Below are positions 57,312 to 64,000 of a DNA stretch of 64,000 nucleotides, piece by piece. The position numbers were made by a program, and so were the translations under genes. The notes under the pieces are model-generated. The model saw only the letters and a list, made by a program, of their open reading frames with translations. It did no database searches and was not told where the DNA came from. The DNA lies in contig CAYNMV010000001.1 of the NCBI GenBank assembly GCA_964398315.1, positions 175,553-239,552 on the forward strand, in the 5' to 3' direction. The stretch comes from JADLCB01 sp964398315 (GTDB lineage: Bacteria > Planctomycetota > Phycisphaerae > Tepidisphaerales > Tepidisphaeraceae). The first letter of the stretch is position 1. Each line of letters opens with the position of its first letter.

Positions 57312-60300
57312 ATGCCAAGGCGCGTTCTATCCCTCGGTCTGATACTCGCTGCGATCATCCTTGCCGCGCCGGCACAGGGGGCGGAGGCACAGCGGATGGA
57401 TGAGGCGGTCACACAGGGCGCTTTGCGCATCCAGCGGCCGGGCGGCGAGGTGGTGGAATGTCCACTGCTGCACACGGATGTGAAGGCGGATATCGCCGGG
57501 TTCATCGCGCGGGTGAGGGTAAAGCAGACCTTCCACAATCCGACGAACGAGAAGATCGAAGCGGTTTACGTGTTCCCGCTGCCGCACGAGTCGGCGGTGG
57601 ATGACATGACGATGGTGATCGGCGAGCGCCGGATAGTCGGCCTCATCAGGAAGCGAGATGAAGCGCGCAGCATCTACGAGCGCGCCCTGGCTCAGGGGCA
57701 GACGGCGGCCCTGCTGGAGCAGGAACGACCCAACATTTTCACGCAGTCGGTGGGCAACATCGAGCCGGGGCAGCGCATCGACATCGAGATTTCCTATGTG
57801 GATGTGCTGGCCTATGACATGGGCAGTTATGAATTCCGCTTCCCGATGGTGGTTGGCCCGCGCTACGTGCCGGGCAATCCACTGGGATCCCCGCCGCAGC
57901 CCAATGCCGAGCTGGAGGGCAAAGTGGGGCCGATGACACCGGATACCGATCGTGTGCCGGATGCCTCCCGCATCAACCCGCCCGTGCTCAAGCCGGGCGA
58001 GCGCACGGGCCACGATATCAGCCTGACGGTGAACCTGAACGCCGGCGTGCCCGTTCAGGGGCTGGAATCGACCAACCACATCATCGACCAGCAGAAGCAG
58101 AGCGATGCGCGTTACACGCTGGCGATCCACAGATCGGACACCCTGCCCAACAAGGATTTTGTCCTGCGCTACAAGGTGATGGGCGAGAAGCCCGAGATCG
58201 CCGTGCTGACCCACCAGCCCACCGATCCCCGCGTAGCGCTGCTGGGGCCGGGGCAGGCGCTGCAAGGGTATTTCATGCTGATGGTGCAGCCGAAGGAAGA
58301 TGAACGGCTCAGCCAGCAGCCCCCGCGCGAGATCGTTTTCCTGGTGGACGTCTCCGGCTCGATGTCAGGTGCCCCAACCGAGAAGGTAAAGCAGGCCATG
58401 AGCGGCATGCTCAAGCTTTGCCGGGCTGATCGCGACACGATGCAGCTCATTACCTTCGCCGGATCAACCAGCAAGCTGTTTGAGCAGGCCGTGCCGGTGA
58501 ACGAGGCCAACATGCGCAAAGCGCTGAGCTTCACCGAGGGGTTCAGCGGCTCGGGCGGTACCAACATGCTCGAAGGGGTCAAGGCCGCCATCGACGCCCC
58601 GCTCGATCCCGAGCGCGTGCGCATCATCATCATGCTGACCGATGGATATATCGGCAACGAATCGGAAATCATCGCGCATGTGGGCAGGAACTGCGGCGAT
58701 CGCGTGCGTTTCTGGGCGATCGGTATCGGCTCCAGCCCCAACATGATGCTGGTGGAAGGGGTTGCCAGGCAGGGGGGCGGGATGGGGAAGGTGCTGGGTA
58801 TCAACGATGATGCCGTGCCGCTGGCGCAGGAGATCATGACCCGCATCCAGCGCGCCCAGCTTTCCAACGTGAGGATCGACTTTGGCGGGCTGACGGTGAG
58901 CGAGACCTTCCCACGGAAGATCCCGGAACTGTGGGCCGGCCGCCCGATCGTGCTGTTTGGCAAGTACCAGGGGGGCGGGCCGGCCGTGCTGACCCTCCGC
59001 GGTGAAGTGGAAGGCCAGCCAACCACCTGGACGATCAACATCACCTTCCCATCCCACGAACCGGCCAACGACCAGCTCAGCAAAGTCTGGGCACGCAAGA
59101 AGATCGAAGACCTGATGCAGCAGACCTACTACGCCGGCTCACCGGAAGTGGAGCGGGCGGTCACGCAGATTGCGCTGGAACACCGGCTGATGAGTCCTTA
59201 CACCAGCTTTGTGGCGGTGGATGAGAAGGATGCGGCCGAGCTGCAACCCAGCGCTACCCCGCCGCGGCGCATGCTGGTGCCGGTGCCGCTGCCGGCCGGG
59301 ACGCGCTACGAGGGGTTCTTCGGCGGCGAAGGCATAGACCTGGATGGGGAGATCATCGCCAGCGGGCCCATGTACCGGATGGCCCAGCGCGAGTCCTACA
59401 GCCAGCCTATGTCGCGATTACGCGCGGCACCCCGGCAGCAGGTCGCGGCCCAGCCGCCGATGGCGCACGCGCGGGGGCAGATCCTGTTCGATGCATCATC
59501 TCCCATGAATGGTCCCGTGTCGGGCGCCGACGGTGGTGGGGGTGGCTATAGCAAGGATGTGCGCATGGGGGAGATCGGGCAGGGGGCTTTCGGTAGCCGC
59601 ACCTCCGGACGGCGCGAGGCGCTCCCGATGCGCGTGACGTTGCAGCCGGCAGCGCCGGTGACGGAGATGGCGGTTGAGGGAGTGGCGGACATGAGCCCGC
59701 AGCCAGGGGGTGGGGAGTTCCAGGCGCTGCGCGCGGCGGCCGCGAACGAGGCCGATCTGGCCGCACGCACCGTCTCCCAGGCCCGGTTGGACGAACTGGG
59801 GAAGCAGGCAGCGGAAGCGGCCGAGGCTGGCCGGCTGGCCGAGGCGCAGAGCGCGTATCTGCGGCTCTATTTCCTGGCGCTGGCCGATCACTACCGCTTC
59901 GGCCAACCCTGGCAGCCGTCGCAGCACACGGCGGCAGCGCTGCAGGGGGTCGAGGCGATTCGCGCCAAGCAGATCACGGCGTGGACCACGGATCTGCCGG
60001 TACTGGACAAGCGGCTGGACCTGGTCATCCGCGATCAGTCGCTGGCGGACAGCCTGAAGCAGGTATCCGAGGCGGCGGGCGTGTCGTTCACGATCATCGA
60101 GGGCAGCTTGGCCGACAGCGCTGACCTGCTGGGGGTGGATGAGGCCCGCGTTTCGTTCCTCGACCTGCGACACGCTACCGTGGCGCAGGCGCTCGACTGG
60201 CTCTGCCTGCCCGGCCGGCTGGGCTGGTGGGTGGAGGAGGGAGTCATCCGCATCGCCTCCGAGCGCCGGCGAGAGGGGGCGCGGGCGTGGGTCTACGATG

Positions 60301-61355
60301 TGGCGGTGTTGGCGTGGCCGGCCAGTGAAGAGCTGGCGCCGGCTCAGCCGCTGTCCGATGATCCGCAGAAACGGCAGGAAATCCGCCAGAACCAGGTCAA
60401 AGCTGTGACGCAGGCGCTGGAGCAGTTCTTAACAGCCATGCGCACGCATCTGAACCAGGAAGCGCAGGCGGTCGAGTGGTGCGGCGATGGGATGCTGCTG
60501 ATCATCGGCTCGCCCCAGGCGCACGAGCGGGCGGCGGCGGTGCTGAGCCAACTGGCCGATCCGAAGGCAGCGCCTCCTGAGGTGTTCCGCGATCTGCACG
60601 CTCACACCGCCCGCCGGGCGGAAGCGCGCAAGGAGGCGATGGCCCAGCGGAAGCGCGATGCAGAGCTGTATGCGGTGGCCGCGCGGCTGGATGCGTTCAC
60701 CTGGCCGCTGCTGGCGGCGGCGGCGAGCGGCGAAGTCGATCTGGAAGCGCTGACCGAGCTGCGGATCGCGTGGCAGTCGCCGCGCATCAAGGAGCTGGTG
60801 GAAGGGGAAGGGAAGCTGATTGCGATGCGGTCGATGTGGGCGATCTGCGAGAGCGCTCGCGCCCTTGAGGATGGGGAGCTGCGGCAGTTGAGCGAGAAGG
60901 TCCGCGAAATCATCGGTCGTACCGTCTCCACCGATGGCAACTACGCGGCGACACTGTACCTGGCGATGGCCCGGCCCGAAGGAGAGGCGCTGGAAGAGTC
61001 GCTGCGCGAGAAGCTACTGCCGCCGTATGTCGCCAAGCCGCCGCCGATGACTGCGGAGGATCTGCTGGTGGGGCTGGTGCGCATCGGCGATCTGCCTGGG
61101 ATCGGCGAGCCGATGGTACGGCCGGATGCGGGGTCGTTGAGCGCGTTAATCCAGCACAACCGCGAGCAGATCCGTGGCGAGGATCTGGTCGTCCTGACTG
61201 CCCTGGCCGCCCGCAAGGCCGGCGGAGAGGCGTGGGAGACATTTCGCATCCACCAGCCGGAGTTGCTTGGCCAGCAGCCATTGCCGGGGAGCGTGGTGGT
61301 GCTGGTGAACCGCCTGGCCAGCCCACGACTGTCGATTTTTGCCCGTGCTGAATAA
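57312..61355 (+). CDS. VIT and von Willebrand factor A protein with secretin-like domain
   Basis: This 1347-residue exported protein has a signal peptide (RRVLSLGLILAAIILAAPAQ), a VIT domain (about 30-150; HTDVKADIAGFIARVRVKQT and YVFPLPHESAVDDM are typical), a VWA domain (about 335-520) with the metal-ion-dependent adhesion motif FLVDVSGSMSGAP near 340, a long glycine/alanine-rich stretch and then, near 895-1000, a segment like secretin/TonB short N-terminal domains (LDLVIRDQSLADSLKQVSEA). It ends in a long helical region without a known domain. ATG 57312 has AGGAGAG just upstream; the GTG at 57255 precedes the signal peptide by 19 residues. VIT/VWA proteins are common in planctomycetes and are usually assumed to bind extracellular ligands. 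Confidence 0.88.
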   Translation: MPRRVLSLGLILAAIILAAPAQGAEAQRMDEAVTQGALRIQRPGGEVVECPLLHTDVKADIAGFIARVRVKQTFHNPTNEKIEAVYVFPLPHESAVDDMTMVIGERRIVGLIRKRDEARSIYERALAQGQTAALLEQERPNIFTQSVGNIEPGQRIDIEISYVDVLAYDMGSYEFRFPMVVGPRYVPGNPLGSPPQPNAELEGKVGPMTPDTDRVPDASRINPPVLKPGERTGHDISLTVNLNAGVPVQGLESTNHIIDQQKQSDARYTLAIHRSDTLPNKDFVLRYKVMGEKPEIAVLTHQPTDPRVALLGPGQALQGYFMLMVQPKEDERLSQQPPREIVFLVDVSGSMSGAPTEKVKQAMSGMLKLCRADRDTMQLITFAGSTSKLFEQAVPVNEANMRKALSFTEGFSGSGGTNMLEGVKAAIDAPLDPERVRIIIMLTDGYIGNESEIIAHVGRNCGDRVRFWAIGIGSSPNMMLVEGVARQGGGMGKVLGINDDAVPLAQEIMTRIQRAQLSNVRIDFGGLTVSETFPRKIPELWAGRPIVLFGKYQGGGPAVLTLRGEVEGQPTTWTINITFPSHEPANDQLSKVWARKKIEDLMQQTYYAGSPEVERAVTQIALEHRLMSPYTSFVAVDEKDAAELQPSATPPRRMLVPVPLPAGTRYEGFFGGEGIDLDGEIIASGPMYRMAQRESYSQPMSRLRAAPRQQVAAQPPMAHARGQILFDASSPMNGPVSGADGGGGGYSKDVRMGEIGQGAFGSRTSGRREALPMRVTLQPAAPVTEMAVEGVADMSPQPGGGEFQALRAAAANEADLAARTVSQARLDELGKQAAEAAEAGRLAEAQSAYLRLYFLALADHYRFGQPWQPSQHTAAALQGVEAIRAKQITAWTTDLPVLDKRLDLVIRDQSLADSLKQVSEAAGVSFTIIEGSLADSADLLGVDEARVSFLDLRHATVAQALDWLCLPGRLGWWVEEGVIRIASERRREGARAWVYDVAVLAWPASEELAPAQPLSDDPQKRQEIRQNQVKAVTQALEQFLTAMRTHLNQEAQAVEWCGDGMLLIIGSPQAHERAAAVLSQLADPKAAPPEVFRDLHAHTARRAEARKEAMAQRKRDAELYAVAARLDAFTWPLLAAAASGEVDLEALTELRIAWQSPRIKELVEGEGKLIAMRSMWAICESARALEDGELRQLSEKVREIIGRTVSTDGNYAATLYLAMARPEGEALEESLREKLLPPYVAKPPPMTAEDLLVGLVRIGDLPGIGEPMVRPDAGSLSALIQHNREQIRGEDLVVLTALAARKAGGEAWETFRIHQPELLGQQPLPGSVVVLVNRLASPRLSIFARAE

Positions 61356-61372
61356 GGCGGGCAATGCCTCCA

Positions 61373-61413
61373 CCGCACGAAGGTGATGAAGGCCACCTTC
61401 GTGCGGCTTTTTT
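61373..61413 (+). terminator. Intrinsic terminator of the VIT-VWA gene
   Basis: A perfect 13-bp stem CCGCACGAAGGTG / CACCTTCGTGCGG with an eight-base loop is followed by TTTTTT. It lies 18 bases after the stop codon. No T-run exists on the opposite strand, so it serves only the plus-strand gene. Confidence 0.9.
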
Positions 61414-61522
61414 GCCTGCACCAGGTGAATTTGCCTGCACCAGGTAAACGGGGTGGCGATGGCGGCCGGCGGGTCAGGTGTGGACACGCCGCCGATTGGC
61501 CTTGCCGTGGCAGCAGGTGAGA

Positions 61523-62194
61523 CTATGTTCCGGCGTAGCGGGTAGGATCGGGTATGCCCGCCTGTTCGAAGCCGCGTTTTCTCAGCAGGCAACTGTCACA
61601 GTGCCCGCACGCCAGCCCCTCGGGGGTCGGGTCATAGCAGCTATGGGTCAGTGAGTAATCGACACCGAGCGCGTGGCCGCGCTGAATGATCTGGGCCTTG
61701 CTCAGGTGCATCAGCGGGGCGTGGATGGTGAAGTGGGGCAGCGTCGTACCGCGCCGGGCAGCCTCTTGAAACGCCTCGATGAACGCCGGCCGGCAGTCAG
61801 GGTAGCCGCTGTAGTCCACCGCATTGACACCGATGAATACATCCTCCACCTTCAGCACTTCCGCCCACGCCAGCGCATAGCTCAGGAAAATGGTGTTTCG
61901 GGCCGGCACGTAGGTAATGGGTATGCCCGCCTGTCCTACCTCGTCCTTTGGCACATCAATGTCGGCCGTCAGCGCACTGTGCCCGAACTGCCGCAGGTCA
62001 ATCTGGATGACGCGGTGTTCCGCCGCCCCGAGTGCCTGCGCAACCCGCTCGGCCGCCGCCAGTTCATGGCGATGCCGCTGGCCGTAGTCAAACGTCATGG
62101 AGTAGAGCGGCGAAAACCCTTCATCGCGCGCGATGGCCAGGCAGGTGGTTGAGTCGAGTCCACCACTGGTGAGGATGATGGCTGGGTGAGACAT
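61523..62194 (-). CDS. queC: 7-cyano-7-deazaguanine synthase
   Basis: QueC converts 7-carboxy-7-deazaguanine to preQ0 with ammonia and ATP, in the queuosine pathway that modifies G34 of tRNAs such as tRNA-Asp. The 223-residue form (ATG 62194, opening MSHPAIILTSGGLDSTTCLA) matches the usual length. The PP-loop SGGLDS is near residue 10, and the C-terminus has the four-cysteine zinc site HSCYDPTPEGLACGHCDSCL. The longer frame to 62254 starts with GTG and adds 20 residues. Other queuosine genes are absent from the window. Confidence 0.95.
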   Translation of the reverse strand: MSHPAIILTSGGLDSTTCLAIARDEGFSPLYSMTFDYGQRHRHELAAAERVAQALGAAEHRVIQIDLRQFGHSALTADIDVPKDEVGQAGIPITYVPARNTIFLSYALAWAEVLKVEDVFIGVNAVDYSGYPDCRPAFIEAFQEAARRGTTLPHFTIHAPLMHLSKAQIIQRGHALGVDYSLTHSCYDPTPEGLACGHCDSCLLRKRGFEQAGIPDPTRYAGT

Positions 62195-62277
62195 GCCGGT
62201 AGTGTGCGGGAGTGCGGGCCATCCGTCCACCGCCAGCACGGAGAAACCTCCCACTGGATCCGGCGATGATGCCTCTG

Positions 62278-63561
62278 CTAGCGGGCTCCATCCGTCAGGC
62301 CGGGATTGGCATCTTCCAGGAGGGCCAGGCCGGCCTCGATGCTGCGTTTCGCGGGGGCGCGCGGGCTGCCGGTGGTCTCAAGCTCCCAGCAGCAGTGCAG
62401 CGCGTAGACCTCCAGCGGTGTGAGCTCGGCGGTGGTTTCACCAAAGAGGGCGAAGGTGATCGATCCCACCAGGCCCACGCCCACGTCATCGCTGCCATCT
62501 TCGGCGTGCTGATTGTAGCGGTATCGGATCAGCCAGAGTTGCCGCTCATCCTCTGTTGGCGGCCAGTAAAGTGTTCGCGTGTCGAAGACCTCGATCTGAT
62601 CGGGCACCTTGCCGTATTCGTTCGGGTGCTGGAGCCATTGGCTCATCTCGGCCATCGCCTGGAAATCGGCATCACACGCTTCGGCGGGAATGGCATCTTC
62701 CCGATCCAGCTCGATCAGGTAACGGCAGGCCACAACTGCATGGTTTACATCGCGGGCATAGCGCGCCAGCATCTGTACGCCGCCCTCGCTTCCGAGTCGG
62801 GCTGCCGCCCATGCCGCTTCGATCTGCACACCGACCGATGTGTGGTCCATGGCCAGGGCCAGCAACTCATCGCGATGAGGTCGGCTGATGAACGGGAGGG
62901 CAGCCGTGGCACTGTGGGCGAAACTGAACTGATCTGGATTGGTCGAAGCCAGGCAGGTGCGCAGCCTGTTGTGCCCCTCGGGCTGATCGAACGGATGGAT
63001 GAAATCTGCTTCCTGGCGGGCCAGTGTGTTGGCCAGGTCGAGATAGCAGACACCGAGAAAACCCTCGGGCAACGCATCGCGCAGGCCATCGCAGAAGAGG
63101 TGCCGATACGGGTGTGGGTTGTCTTCCCTGCCCAGGATGGAGCAGACGATGGACCAGAGAAAGTCATCGGCACTCCTGCCAGCCCGGGCCTGTCGCAGTA
63201 CTTCCCGCGTTGCTGCCTCCGTGCCAAACAGGCACAGCAACTTCAGGACGAATACGAGGTGGTCATCGCCCCGCTTGCCCGGGATCGAGCGCTGAGACAG
63301 TTCGATCAACAGCGGCGTACCCTTGTCGCGAATGACGTTGGCCGCCTCGCGCGTGCTGACGTTTTGAAATGGATACAGGAGGTCGCGAAGGGGCGAGCTG
63401 TGATTCAGCGCGATTTCCCCATCCCCCGGCATCATCGCACGCAGCGTGGCGCAGAGGGCCTCGGCTGCGCGGGCCGTGCTGACCCGGTGCTGGGCGAATC
63501 CGTCAAACGTGCCACGGCTCAGCCCGCGCTCAAGTCTCTGGCAGAAATCCTCATCGGTCAT
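62278..63561 (-). CDS. HEAT-repeat-like hypothetical protein
   Basis: This 427-residue protein is made of alpha-helical repeats of HEAT/PBS-lyase type; the clearest are SVGVQIEAAWAAARLGSEGG and QMLARYARDVNHAVVACRYL near residues 240-280. No catalytic motif is visible. The ATG at 63561 has a good ribosome-binding site, GGAGGAGCG just upstream, and is preferred to the longer frame starting at 63645. The gene converges with nothing: it and queC lie on the same strand, about 80 bases apart, and queC follows it, so they could be cotranscribed. Function unknown; scaffold roles are common for such repeats. Confidence 0.75.
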   Translation of the reverse strand: MTDEDFCQRLERGLSRGTFDGFAQHRVSTARAAEALCATLRAMMPGDGEIALNHSSPLRDLLYPFQNVSTREAANVIRDKGTPLLIELSQRSIPGKRGDDHLVFVLKLLCLFGTEAATREVLRQARAGRSADDFLWSIVCSILGREDNPHPYRHLFCDGLRDALPEGFLGVCYLDLANTLARQEADFIHPFDQPEGHNRLRTCLASTNPDQFSFAHSATAALPFISRPHRDELLALAMDHTSVGVQIEAAWAAARLGSEGGVQMLARYARDVNHAVVACRYLIELDREDAIPAEACDADFQAMAEMSQWLQHPNEYGKVPDQIEVFDTRTLYWPPTEDERQLWLIRYRYNQHAEDGSDDVGVGLVGSITFALFGETTAELTPLEVYALHCCWELETTGSPRAPAKRSIEAGLALLEDANPGLTDGAR

Positions 63562-63657
63562 CGCTCCTCCAACCGCGCTGTTCACCGCGCGGCTTCCGCG
63601 CATCAGCGGTGCCCTGGTACGGACACCGCTGATGCGCTGGAACACGGCCGCTGAGAC

Positions 63658-64000
63658 TCAGCCCATGTGCCGGATCATCTCATCGGCGAACTCGCTGGTC
63701 TTGACTTTCCGGGCGCCCTGCATGAGGCGCTCGAAGTCGTAGGTGACGGTCTTGGCGGCGATGGCGCTTTCCAGGCCTTTAATGATGAGATCGGCCGCTT
63801 CCTGCCAGCCCATGTACTCGAGCATCATCACGCCTGAGAGGATGACGCTGCCGGGGTTGACGACATCCTGGTTGGCGTACTTGGGCGCGGTGCCATGGGT
63901 GGCTTCGAAGACGGCGTGGCCGGTGACGTAGTTGATGTTGCCGCCGGGGGCAATGCCGATGCCGCCCACCTGCGCTGCCAGGGCGTCTGAGAGGTAGTCG
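63658..64000 (-). CDS. icd: NADP-dependent isocitrate dehydrogenase, C-terminal part
   Basis: The window ends inside this gene; only the last 114 codons are present, and the 5' part lies beyond 64000. The visible segment DYLSDALAAQVGGIGIAPGG, then FEATHGTAPKYANQDVVNPG, SVILSGVMMLEYMGWQEAAD is the typical C-terminal block of homodimeric NADP-type isocitrate dehydrogenase (THGTAP is the NADP adenosine-binding loop). It converts isocitrate to 2-oxoglutarate in the TCA cycle. The HEAT-repeat gene follows 96 bases downstream. An isopropylmalate dehydrogenase is less likely given AP-KYANQDVVNP. Confidence 0.92.
   Translation of the reverse strand, partial: DYLSDALAAQVGGIGIAPGGNINYVTGHAVFEATHGTAPKYANQDVVNPGSVILSGVMMLEYMGWQEAADLIIKGLESAIAAKTVTYDFERLMQGARKVKTSEFADEMIRHMG

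Noticed and set aside
62212..63654. 480-codon plus-strand frame opposite the HEAT-repeat gene
   Set aside because: The minus-strand frame has a good ribosome-binding site and helical repeats; the plus-strand frame lacks both.

Overview
The window is about 64 kb of GC-rich bacterial chromosome and most likely comes from a planctomycete, probably class Phycisphaerae. Three large exported proteins begin with the planctomycete extracellular N-terminal motif LE(S/P)R-x-LL, two proteins end in PEP-CTERM sorting signals, two are planctomycete-style prepilin-like proteins, and VIT/VWA, FG-GAP, SdrD-type and zinc-ribbon architectures recur. The lineage is inferred from these architectures. There is no rRNA, no insertion sequence, no CRISPR array and no phage gene, and the region reads as ordinary chromosome with many single-gene units.

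Layout. 0.2-7.9 kb: carB, a DUF47/PiT phosphate-uptake pair, glyA and a LuxR-type regulator. 8-15.8 kb: an exported PA14/GDSL/SdrD protein, a PEP-CTERM protein followed by a prepilin-like protein, a sulfatase, class I fumarase, a small membrane ORF and tRNA-Asp with a near-consensus promoter. 16.3-25.1 kb: one 2936-residue cyclic beta-glucan synthase-like protein (GT84 + GH94). 25.2-31.2 kb: a YihY/BrkB membrane protein, a four-gene cluster (small membrane protein, Ser/Thr kinase with zinc ribbons, two membrane zinc-ribbon proteins), a VOC protein and a second prepilin-like protein. 31.2-36.9 kb: an orphan OmpR-type regulator, a coiled-coil protein, an 870-residue exported FG-GAP protein and an LpxL-type acyltransferase. 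37-43.7 kb: two unknown proteins, serS, a cytidylate-kinase-like protein, cysS, a lipoprotein and a GNAT acetyltransferase. 43.7-53.5 kb: an exported propeller-like protein behind tRNA-Lys, a PEP-CTERM protein with two aspartic-protease-type motifs, recO, a ComF-type protein, a beta-hydroxyacid dehydrogenase, a DEAD-box helicase, an AsmA-like protein and a PPDK regulatory protein with a histone-H1-like tail. 53.7-64 kb: a third exported Ig-like/FG-GAP protein, a zinc-ribbon/DUF4190 membrane protein, a 1347-residue VIT-VWA-secretin-like protein, queC, a HEAT-repeat protein and the 3' end of icd.

How the genes fit together. Housekeeping genes for translation (serS, cysS, tRNA-Asp, tRNA-Lys, queC), one-carbon and central metabolism (glyA, fumarase, icd, carB) and DNA repair (recO) alternate with envelope and surface functions. 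The items most worth following are the kinase/zinc-ribbon cluster, the bilobed aspartic-protease-like PEP-CTERM protein, the PPDK regulator with a basic tail, the cysteinyl-tRNA synthetase with an altered KMSKS loop, and the VIT-VWA-secretin-like fusion. None can be called novel without database searches.
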